A DNA stretch of 64,000 nucleotides from Myroides guanonis (GCF_900114085.1 NZ_FORU01000002.1:294308-358307), one strand, 5' to 3'. Positions 47,497 to 56,587 are shown, numbered from the stretch's first letter. Numbers and translations are program-made. The notes: generated by a model not told the origin, from the letters alone.

Positions 47497-48969
47497 CTAT
47501 TGCCCAACATTTTTCTTTTTCAAGAAACGAGACAATAATCCCCTTTCAAAATAGGCAATCATCCCTACAAAAAAGAGAATAAAAAGAATCCCTACAAAAT
47601 AATTCTCTCTAAAAACGTAAAAGTAGACACCAGACAACACCATTGAAAGTGTAAAATATCCAACAATAGCTTTCTTGTCATAAGGAATTGGATAATACTT
47701 CGCCCCCATAACATAAGAGATTAACATCATAGAACCATAGGCCAATAAAGTTGCAATAGCTGAACCCATATAACTCCAAATTGGAATCAATAAATAATTA
47801 AACACTAAAGTTAGAACAGCACCAAAAATAGATATATATGCCCCAACCATAGTTCTGTCTTGCAATTTGTACCACACAGAAAGATTCGTATAAATCCCCA
47901 AACAAAAGTTAGCTAGAATAATTAAGGGAACAACTTTCATTGCCTCCCAATAACTAGGATTCGGAATCATCAACCATTTAAGAACATCTAAAAACACAAT
48001 TACACCCAGCATAACCAAGCTTCCAGTAATCACAAAATACTTCGTAACAGTAGCATATTTAGTAGGCGCATCCTCATTCTTAGCATAATTAAAGAAAAAA
48101 GGTTCTATTCCCAAAGTATAAGCCTGACGGAACAACACCATAAACAATCCAAGCTTATAACAGGCCCCATACTTACCCACTTCTTCCAATGCGATATCTT
48201 GAGGCAACAAGCGTCCTAAAAGAATTTTATCAAAACTCTCATTAATGGCAAAAGCAAGACCTCCAATCATAATCGGAAAACCATAGCGCAACATCTGTTT
48301 TCCCAACTGTACATTAAAGCGCAATTTGATTGCGAGATAATCCTTGTAAAAAATCAATAAAGTAGCCAAACTCGCTATTAGGTTTGCAATAAAAATATAG
48401 GGAACTTGATAATCTTCAACGTAAATCCAATCAAAAACAGAATTTGGAAAGTGATGTGCTAACTGAGGTAATAAGTAAAGAAAAAACACATTCAGAAATG
48501 CATTCAACAAAACATTACCCATTTTAACAGCGCTATAAAAACGAGGTCGTTCCTCTGCGCGAAGCTTTGAAAAAGGAATAATCACCAAAGCATCTAGCAC
48601 TAAAATCCACAGAACATATTTGATAATTTCGGGTGAAATATCTAAATAACTCGCCCAAAAATCCTTGGACAGTAAACCAATTATCAGAAAGACAATCGAA
48701 GTACCCGCCAAGTATAACAAAGAGTTATTAATAACCGATTTCTTATCATCTTGCAGATTATAAAACCTAAAAAAAGCCGTTTCCATACCAAAAGCCAAGA
48801 TTACATTCCCCAACATTATGATAGAAAAAACAATACTATAGCTACCATAAGCCACATTAGTCATCACCGAAGTGTGAAACGTAACCAATAGATACCCAAT
48901 GATTTTAGGAAAAACAGTCGCTAAACCATAGATAGCGGTTTGCTGAAAAATCTTTTTATATATACTCAA
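47497..48969 (-). CDS. Polysaccharide flippase (Wzx/MATE-like)
   Basis: A 490-residue integral membrane protein with about 14 transmembrane helices, of the polysaccharide-biosynthesis (MOP) superfamily. The N-terminal IFQQTAIYGLATVFPKIIGYLL with GSYSIVFS, and the middle RYGFPIMIGGLAFAINESFDKILLG (core NESFDKILLGRLLP), are typical. It moves lipid-linked glycans across the inner membrane. Just upstream of dut and the nucleotidyltransferase gene. Confidence 0.9.
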   Translation of the reverse strand: MSIYKKIFQQTAIYGLATVFPKIIGYLLVTFHTSVMTNVAYGSYSIVFSIIMLGNVILAFGMETAFFRFYNLQDDKKSVINNSLLYLAGTSIVFLIIGLLSKDFWASYLDISPEIIKYVLWILVLDALVIIPFSKLRAEERPRFYSAVKMGNVLLNAFLNVFFLYLLPQLAHHFPNSVFDWIYVEDYQVPYIFIANLIASLATLLIFYKDYLAIKLRFNVQLGKQMLRYGFPIMIGGLAFAINESFDKILLGRLLPQDIALEEVGKYGACYKLGLFMVLFRQAYTLGIEPFFFNYAKNEDAPTKYATVTKYFVITGSLVMLGVIVFLDVLKWLMIPNPSYWEAMKVVPLIILANFCLGIYTNLSVWYKLQDRTMVGAYISIFGAVLTLVFNYLLIPIWSYMGSAIATLLAYGSMMLISYVMGAKYYPIPYDKKAIVGYFTLSMVLSGVYFYVFRENYFVGILFILFFVGMIAYFERGLLSRFLKKKNVGQ

Positions 48970-49012
48970 TGTGTTTATATTTCCAAATGCAGTACAAAAC
49001 TACTCAATATAA

Positions 49013-49771
49013 TCATTCAAAAACAGTCATAAAGGGCTGTACTTCGTCATTAGTGAATACAATTTCGGTTGGTCCATCCGCATAAGAAGCAATCTCATAG
49101 ACATTGTAATAAGCCACAACCTTGTCTGGATAAATAAAAATATTTAAGGGAAGAGCGAAAACGTCATTCTCAAACATTAAACCTGTAGAATTAATTGGAA
49201 CTCCAGCAGCAATATCCCATTTCTCTCTCAATCTTTTTTCAACCAATTTCGAGAACCCAACCTTATCAACCAATAAATCATCTATAGAATATTGCTTACC
49301 AGTTCTAGGGTCAAAATGATAAACTTGAATTCCCCTATAACCATGAGCACCCCCAGAAAACACATAATGATCTAATTCAATACTAAACAAATTAGTCTTT
49401 TGCATGATAACCTTACCTTTAACATTAGCCTCCCAAGGAGCACCTTCTTGAGGAAAATCCCTCTTCACATCGTCGTAAGACTTCACAAAAGAATCAGCAA
49501 TAGAATTATAGCCATTGTCTAAAGAAGGCAACTCTTCAAATGATATTATTTCAGCAACTTTGCTAAACAACGTGCCATTTATACTATCTGCAATCTTTCC
49601 TTTAGGTTCCACAACAAAAGGAATACTAATCGACACCTCAGTACATCGATGATCAGAACAAGGAAGCGATGATTTCTTATAATACTCTTGTTGTTCAACT
49701 TTAAGCTCTTGCGATTTAGAACAACCAACCAAAAGAAAAACAATAAAAAAAGCGAGTCCAAATCCTCTCAT
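49013..49771 (-). CDS. DUF4163/DUF3298 domain lipoprotein
   Basis: A 252-residue protein starting at ATG 49771, two codons after an in-frame GTG. The signal ends with FLLVGC (Cys17). A DUF4163-like N-terminal part is followed by a DUF3298 domain: FSIELDHYVFSGGAHGYRGIQVYHFD (core FSGGAHGYRG), a YSIDDLLVD segment and a closing VAYYNVYEIASYADGP. The same domain pair occurs in RsiV-type proteins, where it binds lysozyme. Whether that applies here is unknown. Confidence 0.85.
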   Translation of the reverse strand: MRGFGLAFFIVFLLVGCSKSQELKVEQQEYYKKSSLPCSDHRCTEVSISIPFVVEPKGKIADSINGTLFSKVAEIISFEELPSLDNGYNSIADSFVKSYDDVKRDFPQEGAPWEANVKGKVIMQKTNLFSIELDHYVFSGGAHGYRGIQVYHFDPRTGKQYSIDDLLVDKVGFSKLVEKRLREKWDIAAGVPINSTGLMFENDVFALPLNIFIYPDKVVAYYNVYEIASYADGPTEIVFTNDEVQPFMTVFE

Positions 49772-49832
49772 AATCACAGCTATTTATTTATTAAGTACAA
49801 CCAAAAATACGTCAATTCAGTGGAATATAAAG

Positions 49833-49840
49833 TATATTTG
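49833..49840 (+). promoter_or_regulatory. Candidate -7 promoter box for the transsulfuration gene
   Basis: TATATTTG fits TAnnTTTG and lies 23 nt upstream of the ATG at 49864. No clear -33 element. Confidence 0.4.
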
Positions 49841-49863
49841 TATTTAAATAAAATAAGCAAATC

Positions 49864-51006
49864 ATGAAGTTCAATACAAAAACCATACACGGAGGACAAC
49901 AAGTTGATCCTAGTACTGGCGCGGTAATGCCACCTGTTTATCACACCTCAACATTCGCACAAGAAAGTCCAGGAAAGCACAGTGGATACGAATACAGTAG
50001 AGCTGCAAATCCAACGAGAACAGCCCTAGAAAATGCCTTAGCGAGCATAGAAAATGGCGCACGAGGATTGGCATTCTCATCTGGTTTAGCTGCGACAGAT
50101 TGTGTTATGAGAACTTTAAAACCTGGCGATGAAGTAATTGCTATGGACGATCTCTATGGTGGAACTTATAGAATGTTCACGAGAATATATCAAGACATGG
50201 GAATCAAATTCCATTTCGTAGATATGAATGACTTGGAAAAATTTGAAAGCCATATAACAGAAAACACAAGATTAGTATGGGTAGAAACCCCTACAAATCC
50301 GTTGATGAAATTAGCAGACATAGCAGCAATCGCTAAAATAACTAAAGAAAAAAACATCCTGTTTGCAGTAGACAACACATTTGCAACCCCATATTTACAA
50401 AACCCGTTAGATTTAGGAGCAGATATCGTTATGCATTCAGCAACTAAATACTTAGGAGGACACTCAGATGTAATAGCAGGAGCGCTAATAACTAAAGAAG
50501 CAGATCTAGGAGAAAAACTACATTTCTATCAATTTGCAACAGGAGCGACCTTAGGACCACAAGAAAGTTTCTTGGTGTTAAGAGGAATCAAAACCTTACA
50601 CATACGAGTAGAAAGACATTCAGAAAACGGAATTAAAATAGCAGAGTATTTACAAAAACATCCAAAAATAGATCAAGTATTCTATCCTGGATTAAAAGAC
50701 CATCCGCAATACGCATTAGCAAACAAGCAAATGAAAAACGGATTTGGAGGAATGGTTTCATTCACATTCAAATCAAAAGCAAAAGCAGATGCGATACAAT
50801 TCTTAGAAAATTTGGAAGTCTTCACTCTAGCAGAATCATTAGGAGGAGTAGAATCACTAGCAAATCACCCAGCATTAATGACACATGCTTCTATACCAGA
50901 AGCCAAACGACTAGAAATAGGAGTAACCGATGACTTAGTACGTTTGAGTGTAGGAATAGAAGACATAGAAGATTTAATACTTGACATTGAACAAGCATTA
51001 AAATAA
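49864..51006 (+). CDS. Cystathionine gamma-synthase/lyase-type PLP enzyme
   Basis: A 380-residue PLP enzyme of transsulfuration. The PLP lysine is Lys195 in HSATKYLGGHSD. The N-terminal YEYSRAANPTRTALE and AFSSGLAA loops and the VDNTFATP strand are typical, as is the C-terminal ESLGGVESLANHPA. Gamma-synthase and gamma-lyase are hard to separate by eye, so the direction (methionine or cysteine synthesis) stays open. It is the last conserved chromosomal gene before the accessory region. Confidence 0.92.
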   Translation: MKFNTKTIHGGQQVDPSTGAVMPPVYHTSTFAQESPGKHSGYEYSRAANPTRTALENALASIENGARGLAFSSGLAATDCVMRTLKPGDEVIAMDDLYGGTYRMFTRIYQDMGIKFHFVDMNDLEKFESHITENTRLVWVETPTNPLMKLADIAAIAKITKEKNILFAVDNTFATPYLQNPLDLGADIVMHSATKYLGGHSDVIAGALITKEADLGEKLHFYQFATGATLGPQESFLVLRGIKTLHIRVERHSENGIKIAEYLQKHPKIDQVFYPGLKDHPQYALANKQMKNGFGGMVSFTFKSKAKADAIQFLENLEVFTLAESLGGVESLANHPALMTHASIPEAKRLEIGVTDDLVRLSVGIEDIEDLILDIEQALK

Positions 51007-51017
51007 AACCATATATT

Positions 51018-51050
51018 AAAACAGCAACGATATCGTTGCTGTTTTTTTTT
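51018..51050 (+). terminator. Terminator after the transsulfuration gene
   Basis: Perfect palindrome ACAGCAACGAT/ATCGTTGCTGT (51021-51042), A-rich before and followed by nine T. Marks the edge of the accessory region. Confidence 0.85.
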
Positions 51051-51233
51051 AGCCTATTGGTTTGACTATATGTAATTCCTTTTGCAATACTACTCTATTC
51101 TCAAAAACGAATAAAAGTTTGTTCTAATTGAGATTCTAGGCATTTCATGATAATTTCATCATGTTTAGTTTTTTTGACTTTTGTAACAAGAAAAAACAAT
51201 GTATCACATTTCTGGTGTTTTTATCACACCATT

Positions 51234-51284
51234 CTATTCTCACCAGTCATTGCGAACTTGATTCGCAATCTCAACACATATCTC
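51234..51284. repeat. Dispersed palindromic repeat, copy 1
   Basis: The core TCATTGCGAACTTGATTCGC contains a perfect 7-bp inverted repeat TTGCGAA-CTTGA-TTCGCAA. A copy with about four changes lies at 52762-52812. This gene-free stretch (51051-51557) also holds a fragment (CGATGACGCAGATTTAC, near 51389) that resembles the REP-like unit at 54967. No coding frame is convincing. Confidence 0.6.
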
Positions 51285-51557
51285 TGATTTTTTCACATAA
51301 GCATATTGTCTGAACTGTGATTAGTTTGATGAATAAGAATACCTTGATTTTTTTAAAAAGTAGTCTACATGACCCTCTCAAACCCGATGACGCAGATTTA
51401 CTTCGTCTGTTCAGCTAAAACCTTGGGTACAATCGTGACTTTACTTTATACGGACGAGTTACATCATAGATTTATACACATGGAGCAAGTCCGCGAGGAT
51501 TTCCAGAAGTAGACGAGAACAAGCAATTACTTATAGCCATTGTTGCGAGTAGTACTT

Positions 51558-51926
51558 TTATTTTTTCCATAAATCAAAAGTTTCATTTTCAGTACAAGAT
51601 GCCGATTTTATTACGTTTTTAAAGTTAAATCCATCATATTTTGAAACGATATCGTAAACTTTATTCCATCCGTCCGATCCTTGAGGAATGGAACATCCTT
51701 TTCCATTACCCATTAAAATCAACCATACATCAGGAAGAAATGGCCCTTCATCAGTATTGACTAATCTGATTTCTTCAATTTCACTCCAGTTGATTTGCTC
51801 ATCTTTTCGTTTAGGATGAGTTACTTTTACATAAGTGTCTGTAATTTCAGTTTCGTAAAAATCTTCTGGCTGTTTTTTTGCTGAACTGCCATTTTTAGAA
51901 CTGAAAATTTTATTCCAAAATCCCAT
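51558..51926 (-). CDS. Small conserved-looking hypothetical protein (possible orphan immunity)
   Basis: A 122-residue soluble protein without a signal. After a Lys-rich start it has an INWSEIEEIRLVNTDEGPF stretch, then PDVWLILMGNGKGCSIPQGS and a Trp-ended tail. The pattern of an acidic strand, GPFxPDVWxxL and GCxIPQG seems to recur in small bacterial proteins, and I infer a PH-like beta fold. No function is known to me. A stray immunity protein is possible, because the area is repeat-rich and toxin modules follow. Confidence 0.55.
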   Translation of the reverse strand: MGFWNKIFSSKNGSSAKKQPEDFYETEITDTYVKVTHPKRKDEQINWSEIEEIRLVNTDEGPFLPDVWLILMGNGKGCSIPQGSDGWNKVYDIVSKYDGFNFKNVIKSASCTENETFDLWKK

Positions 51927-52017
51927 TAATTCAATTGGTTTAATTCAAACGTCAAATTCTCTCTTGCTTGATTTTCATACCTTTTGTCAGCTATTACACT
52001 TGACTGTACTTTCTAAA

Positions 52018-52563
52018 TTAATTCAGTTTCCAATTATAGCCCACTCCCACGGCAATTGGAATCAATTCAGCTTGCATCTCTACGCGGTAATCGTTTTTAA
52101 CTTCATCGTAATTATCAGAGAATTTTTTAGAGCGGATAGGAACAAAAAGACCCGCAGTGATTTTGTTACCTTTTTTACCCACATGGATATCAATGTTAAC
52201 ACCAAATGTCACACCATAAGAAACCATATCATATTCAGAAGCACCTTCCACTTTAATAACCCCATTATAACCATAAAAAGCAGTAGGATTGAAAGACACG
52301 CGTTCACCCGCCTTAATTTTATAGGAAGCCCCTACATTAAACCCTGCACTGTATAGATTATAACCTAAACCGGCAAAAATACCGACATTTTCAATAGGCA
52401 AATATTCCAATTTAGCACCCACTCCACCATAGTCTAATCCAAGCCCAAGTCCCATATAGACTTTTCCAGAATTGTTTTGATTTTGAGTAGGAACATCTTG
52501 CGCAAAAGACGCAGTAGCTATAAAAAGCAAACTAAAGCTAAGTTTTTTAATAAAGTTAATCAT
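52018..52563 (-). CDS. Small outer-membrane beta-barrel protein
   Basis: A 181-residue protein with a signal peptide ending in ATASFAQ. The mature part has alternating hydrophobic strands with Gly/Tyr turns: YMGLGLGLDYGGVGAKLEYLP (core GLGLDYGGVGAKLEY), GLGYNLYSAGFNVGASYKI and the final VGVGYNWKLN. This is the look of an 8-strand OmpW/OmpX-like or outer-membrane-beta-barrel family member. Function unknown. It stands alone. Confidence 0.75.
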   Translation of the reverse strand: MINFIKKLSFSLLFIATASFAQDVPTQNQNNSGKVYMGLGLGLDYGGVGAKLEYLPIENVGIFAGLGYNLYSAGFNVGASYKIKAGERVSFNPTAFYGYNGVIKVEGASEYDMVSYGVTFGVNIDIHVGKKGNKITAGLFVPIRSKKFSDNYDEVKNDYRVEMQAELIPIAVGVGYNWKLN

Positions 52564-52730
52564 ATAAAATGTGTTAGTAATTGAAATCTTTTTAGTTCAG
52601 CAGACGAATGATTCCGTCGATTGACAGCAGCTTCTTTCACGAAATCTATCAATGCCACAATATTAAGACTTTTAACACAATTTTAAAAGACCCAGATAAA
52701 AAATATCCTAATATCTTTTTCATCCAAACT

Positions 52731-52771
52731 AATCTATCCTCAACAATCTATCCTCAACAATCTATCCTCAC
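52731..52771. repeat. Tandem 14-bp repeat, about three units
   Basis: Unit AATCTATCCTCAAC at 52731-52744 and 52745-52758, with a third partial unit to 52771 that runs into the palindromic repeat copy. The rest of the gap (52564-53018) has no gene I can support. Confidence 0.8.
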
Positions 52772-52812
52772 TAGTCATTGCGAACTTGATTCGCTATCTC
52801 AACACAACTCCC
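52762..52812. repeat. Dispersed palindromic repeat, copy 2
   Basis: Copy of the element at 51234-51284, same orientation; the palindrome has one mismatch here (TTCGCTA). The sequence downstream of both copies is also loosely similar for about 100 bp before each next gene. Confidence 0.6.
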
Positions 52813-53018
52813 TTTCACACACGTATAAAGTCTAAACTTTGATTTATTAGATTATCGAATTCTCTTGATTTTTATAGAAAAACAACCTACACAACCTTAT
52901 CTAAACATAAAACCAGAGTTGAGACTATTGTAATGCTATAAAACGACAAAATTACCAATACGTCCAACAGTATGAAATGCATGGGCTAGGGATCATAGCA
53001 ATCTAGAAGTACTTTCTG

Positions 53019-53831
53019 TTATTTCAATAGTTTTCGTTTTTCAACGTCTTGCAATATATTCATTTGTTGAATGGCTATTTTATTCAGTTTTATCAATCTT
53101 TCTCTTTGTGGAATTTTCTCGTTAATAAAAACAGCGTTCAAGTTTTCCATATTAGACAAGCAAATTAGTTCATTGATTGTTGCATAGTCACGGATGTTAC
53201 CTTTCAAACCTGAATTCGCTTCTCTCCATTGTTTTGCCGTTATGCCAAATAGCGCGACATTCAAAACATCAGCTTCATTAGCATAAAGGATTGAAGTTTG
53301 TGTAGGCGAAAGTTCTTGCGGAATTAGATTATGTTTTATTGCATCCGTATGAATATGATAATTCAATTTAGCTAATTCTCTTTTAGCAGTCCACCCTAAT
53401 TGCTTTTGTTCTTCTTCTTTTAATCTTTGAAATTCGGTTATCAGATAAAGTTTGAAAGCTACGCTTATAGCTGAACCAAATTCAAAAGCAATGTCTTTAT
53501 GAGCATACGTTCCCCCATATTTCCCTCTTCTTACGATTATTCCAATGGCATTTGTTTTCTCAATCCATTCAGAAACACTCAGCACAAAACTTGGCAAACC
53601 TGCCTGCATTTTAAAGTGGTCAAATTCCACCACTTTAAAATCTGGATTATTAATTTGTTCCCAAGTTCCTAAAAACTCAAGAGTATAACGGGTTCTGATC
53701 CAGTTTTTGATAATATCAGCAGCTCGACTTTCACCTTCTTTGGCATTTGCCATATCTGTAAGCGAAATATAATCTCGCTCTTCAATTGATATAATCGTTA
53801 TTTCCTTATTTTTTACATTGAGTTTTGCCAT
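53019..53831 (-). CDS. KilA-N domain protein
   Basis: A 270-residue protein from ATG 53831. The N-terminal half is a KilA-N domain (DYISLTDMANAKEGESRAADIIKNWIRTR, core DYISLTDMAN; later RRGKYGGTYAHKDIAFEFGSAIS, core GGTYAHKDIAFEFGS). KilA-N is a DNA-binding fold of phage and large-virus proteins. The C-terminal half is helical. Similar proteins are scattered as accessory genes in Bacteroidota, and the role is not established. No phage genes flank it, so it is probably a relic or a stand-alone mobile gene. Confidence 0.85.
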   Translation of the reverse strand: MAKLNVKNKEITIISIEERDYISLTDMANAKEGESRAADIIKNWIRTRYTLEFLGTWEQINNPDFKVVEFDHFKMQAGLPSFVLSVSEWIEKTNAIGIIVRRGKYGGTYAHKDIAFEFGSAISVAFKLYLITEFQRLKEEEQKQLGWTAKRELAKLNYHIHTDAIKHNLIPQELSPTQTSILYANEADVLNVALFGITAKQWREANSGLKGNIRDYATINELICLSNMENLNAVFINEKIPQRERLIKLNKIAIQQMNILQDVEKRKLLK

Positions 53832-53970
53832 ACTGTAAAGTTGCAAAAAAAATTGTTTACCAAAAGATAAAATGAACTATTGAAACGACTCTTCATCATT
53901 TGTAAGCTTCGTTTTGACAAAATCTCGAGTGTAATCGATACTTGTAGATACTGATATCCCTCCGCTAGCG

Positions 53971-53985
53971 CAAGCGTCACGCTTG
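53971..53985. repeat. Short GC-rich hairpin beside a CGCTAGCG motif
   Basis: CAAGCG-TCA-CGCTTG is a perfect hairpin preceded by CCGCTAGCG. It lies in the gene-poor stretch 53832-54398, which otherwise holds two truncated reading frames, repeats and terminators. Confidence 0.45.
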
Positions 53986-54061
53986 TGACTTCTTCATTAC
54001 TTAATATGCAAATTTATTTTTTATAGACTATCAAAATAATTTCTTTTATGGAACGAGCAAG

Positions 54062-54154
54062 ATGCTCCAACCAGCAGAAGAAACAGAACTCAATCACTTC
54101 TTCTTGTTTATTGATACTTTTATAGCTAAAAGAAAAATACAATCTATTATATAA
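54062..54154 (+). pseudogene. Truncated C-terminus, HTH-regulator-like, copy 1
   Basis: A frame reading EETELNHFFLFIDTFIAKRK to a TAA at 54152-54154. It resembles the last helix of small XRE-type regulators common in this phylum (…FxDAFxxKxxIQxL). Everything upstream of 54074 is a GAGCAAGATGCTC repeat, so the N-terminus is missing. A true terminator follows at once, as behind a once-functional gene. Confidence 0.45.
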
Positions 54155-54183
54155 AAAATCCCAACCAAAAGGTTAGGATTTTT
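54154..54183 (+). terminator. Terminator behind the truncated frame
   Basis: Stem AAAAATCCCAACC/GGTTAGGATTTTT with one mismatch and an AAAA loop (54154-54183). Confidence 0.75.
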
Positions 54184-54201
54184 GTTTCTTTATTACTCAT
54201 A

Positions 54202-54226
54202 GCACAAGCAAGATGCTTACGCTAGC
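54202..54226. repeat. GCACAAGCAAGATGCTTACGC repeat (degenerate copy)
   Basis: Degenerate copy of a unit also seen at 54051-54076 and 56643-56670, whose centre is the palindrome GAGCA-AGA-TGCTC. Two of the three copies lie directly before a truncated reading frame. Confidence 0.5.
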
Positions 54227-54230
54227 TTAG

Positions 54231-54365
54231 GAAGCAATTGACGATAATTTGCTTTTAAAGCAATTTAAAGCTGAAGAGCAAATGAAAAAAGAAGATAAAA
54301 ATGTAGTTACCAAATTAATAGCTGCTTTCAGATTAAAAGCTAATTTGCAACAGCAACTTTCTTAA
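54231..54365 (+). pseudogene. Truncated C-terminus, HTH-regulator-like, copy 2
   Basis: A frame reading EAIDDNLLLKQFKAEEQMKK, then EDKNVVTKLIAAFRLKANLQ, to a TAA at 54363-54365. An in-frame TAG directly precedes 54231. The pattern (LLxxFKxxEEMxxEDKxVVxxxIxAF) is that of the C-terminal helices of XRE regulators, without the DNA-binding part. It is similar in kind to the frame at 54062 but not a close copy. Confidence 0.5.
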
Positions 54366-54369
54366 ATAC

Positions 54370-54396
54370 AAAAAAAGCCTCGAATTGGGGCTTTTT
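54370..54396. terminator. Terminator between the fragment and a convergent gene
   Basis: Stem AAAAAAGCCTC/GGGGCTTTTT (one G-T pair) with a GAATT loop, between the plus-strand fragment and the minus-strand membrane-protein gene. Confidence 0.65.
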
Positions 54397-54398
54397 CT

Positions 54399-54827
54399 TC
54401 ATATACTTTCCATTAGCTTTTTAAAGTATGTTATTTGCCCTAAAATAAGGGGGCTAACAAATATAGCTACACAAGTTATCCAAAACATTATCCCTTCTGG
54501 TGGTAGTGGAACGTTCTTTCCTATAATAACTCTTGATAAAATAGATAATGAAACATAAACCAGTAAATTAAATATAGAAAACAACAATGGTTTATACAGC
54601 TTGACATTTCCCATATATTTAAACAACAGAAAATACAATATTAAAAACGGTAAACCATAAAACAATACTCTCCAAAAATTCCATTGTGCTGACCCCAACC
54701 AAGCTCTTCTTATATTAAAAAAGTCAATTTTAGAAAAGTCAAACAGAACTAATTCGATAAAAATAAAAACAATTTCTATCAAAAATATTACGATATAAAG
54801 AGTTAAAAAATTTACAATCTTATTCAT
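54399..54827 (-). CDS. Small four-helix membrane protein
   Basis: A 142-residue protein with four predicted transmembrane helices (about 5-28, 48-68, 77-98, 112-133) and a short extracytoplasmic-type loop (IGKNVPLPPEG). Family not recognised. It stands alone in the accessory region with its own terminator. It could be an orphan immunity protein or a cargo gene left by recombination. Confidence 0.55.
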   Translation of the reverse strand: MNKIVNFLTLYIVIFLIEIVFIFIELVLFDFSKIDFFNIRRAWLGSAQWNFWRVLFYGLPFLILYFLLFKYMGNVKLYKPLLFSIFNLLVYVSLSILSRVIIGKNVPLPPEGIMFWITCVAIFVSPLILGQITYFKKLMESI

Positions 54828-54966
54828 AGTGTACTTTTTTAATTAATTCCTAACCTAATTTTATCCTATCTGCATAATTCTTAAAGTTAAATGACTTACC
54901 ACCATCAAAACTCTCTGTCATAACGTCTTTTACGGCGCCTGGCCCAAGAGATCCACTCATCAACCC

Positions 54967-55000
54967 CGATGGCGCGGATTTACACCTTAAATCCGCATGT
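54967..55000. repeat. REP-like palindrome, left copy
   Basis: The unit CGATGGCGCGGATTTACACC continues into a perfect stem GCGGATTTA/TAAATCCGC. An inverted copy with two changes lies at 56588-56621 on the other side of the IS1380 transposase. The rest of the gap 54828-55201 holds no gene I can support. Confidence 0.75.
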
Positions 55001-55201
55001 CTCAAATCTAAAATTATTTTCTAGTACTTTTATGGTTTTTAGACTCTCATTTTATTTCATCATCTACATAAAATTAGCAAGAGTCATATTTTTACATGGT
55101 TTCTCAGGAAAGAACCTTGAAAATGAGCAATAGTTATCCACTCAATAATCTTGATGTGTTTTGATTTTTTAAACAATATTTTAATTGTAACTCTTTATGA
55201 T

Positions 55202-56497
55202 CTAAGTTTTATAATGTAAATCACCATAGATTCTTAGCTTGTTTTGTCTGGCATTTTTAATCCATTTTGCTGGTATGGTAATGAATCGAAAAATGAACTT
55301 TTTAATTCTAAATTGTGGGCTTAAATACCTGAATCTAGATGAAAACAAGTTAATAATGTAGTTGTAAAGATTTCTGCAAATCGCAGTAAACAAAAGAAAA
55401 ACAGTGTTTTGTTCAAGTTTTGAGAAAGGAAGATTGTTCCACCCAAAGTCATTCTTTAAAACATCAAACTCTTTCTCGATAGCTCCCCTTTGATTATAGA
55501 AATAAGCAACTTCGTTTTTTGTCATTTCGTAGTCATTGGTAAGAATAGCTGAGTACTTACAGGCTTCATTGGTGAATAAGTCTATCTGTTTATCACTCCG
55601 TGCTAATTTGGTAACCACAAGTCTATAAGACTTTAATTGGTCAAGTGTTTTGTTTCTTGTTGCAGTTCTAACAAATGGCGTAAATGTAATATCACCTCTA
55701 TATCCCATTTCAGTTCCTAAATCCACTTCTTCCCAATTATCAATATTGGCAATTTCCCTAGCCAACGCATCACTCATACAGGCTCTCATATACAACTTCT
55801 CAACGTTTTTACTTATAAGGTCGATCACATTCATTTGATATGTAGCACCATCAGCTCGGAAAGCATGTATTTTAATATTTTGTTGATCAAGTAAAGAGAA
55901 CATCCTAGCTAATGTTTCAACTTGCAATGTCTTAGCATCACTATTTCCATTTCTATTCTCAATAAAGGCGACATTCTTGCCAATTATTCCAACTCCAGGA
56001 CAGTAACCATTCTTGCTTTTATAACTCCAACGACTGTCTTTCTTATCGTTAAAAATTAGCGTATTGTCGTAATCTAAAGTAAGTTTTTCATCTTTGTTAA
56101 ATCTGATTTTATTCAAAATTTGAAGATTAAGTTTATTGAGGGGGTCATTGAAACTAAACTCATGACGAGATGTGCCTCTAGGAACAGTAAAGTTTTCTTT
56201 TGGAAAAGAGAGATTCTTAAATCGCTCTAAGATTCTATCTGGACTAGGAATTTTTAAGAATGGGTTTTGTCTAAAATGATGCTTAAAGTTCCCAGAAAGA
56301 TCTTCAATACAATCTCCTCCACAAAAATAAATACTCCAAAAAGAATATAGAATATCTTTCCATTGATATTTAGATTGAGCAGGTAAACAAGGAAGATTTT
56401 CATTAAGAAATTCACCTAAATGTAGAGATTCAAATTCTTTTAAAACAAAGTTTAGACCCCCAAATGGACTTATATCCGAAGAATTTATTACTTTCAT
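55202..56497 (-). CDS. IS1380-family transposase
   Basis: A 431-residue transposase from ATG 56497; the frame extends to a TTG at 56521. DDE residues fit: TLDYDNTLIF (first Asp), FRADGATYQM (second Asp) and FYNQRGAIEKEFDVLKNDF (Glu, core YNQRGAIEKEFD). The frame is complete, so the element may still be active. I could not define the terminal inverted repeats. Inverted REP-like units lie about 200 bp and 90 bp outside the gene. Confidence 0.9.
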   Translation of the reverse strand: MKVINSSDISPFGGLNFVLKEFESLHLGEFLNENLPCLPAQSKYQWKDILYSFWSIYFCGGDCIEDLSGNFKHHFRQNPFLKIPSPDRILERFKNLSFPKENFTVPRGTSRHEFSFNDPLNKLNLQILNKIRFNKDEKLTLDYDNTLIFNDKKDSRWSYKSKNGYCPGVGIIGKNVAFIENRNGNSDAKTLQVETLARMFSLLDQQNIKIHAFRADGATYQMNVIDLISKNVEKLYMRACMSDALAREIANIDNWEEVDLGTEMGYRGDITFTPFVRTATRNKTLDQLKSYRLVVTKLARSDKQIDLFTNEACKYSAILTNDYEMTKNEVAYFYNQRGAIEKEFDVLKNDFGWNNLPFSKLEQNTVFLLFTAICRNLYNYIINLFSSRFRYLSPQFRIKKFIFRFITIPAKWIKNARQNKLRIYGDLHYKT

Positions 56498-56521
56498 AAT
56501 TGGTATTTGGTGCAACACCAA

Positions 56522-56580
56522 TTTAGGTGAAAATACCTAAACCGCAAAGTATTTGTAATCAAATCTTTGCGGTTGTTTTT
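56522..56580 (+). terminator. Two hairpins upstream of the IS1380 transposase
   Basis: TTTAGGT/ACCTAAA (56522-56528 with 56535-56541) is followed by a long stem AACCGCAAAG…CTTTGCGGTT (56540-56549 with 56565-56574, plus inner pairs), then a T-run on the plus strand. The second could stop plus-strand transcription or be part of the element end. The two stems share two bases, so they cannot form together in full. Confidence 0.5.
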
Positions 56581-56587
56581 ATAATAT

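Noticed and set aside
52731..52812. CRISPR array
   Set aside because: The tandem units are 14 bp with no spacers, and no cas genes are present.
53019..54827. Prophage based on the KilA-N protein
   Set aside because: No structural, lysis, integrase or packaging genes lie nearby; KilA-N proteins also occur alone.
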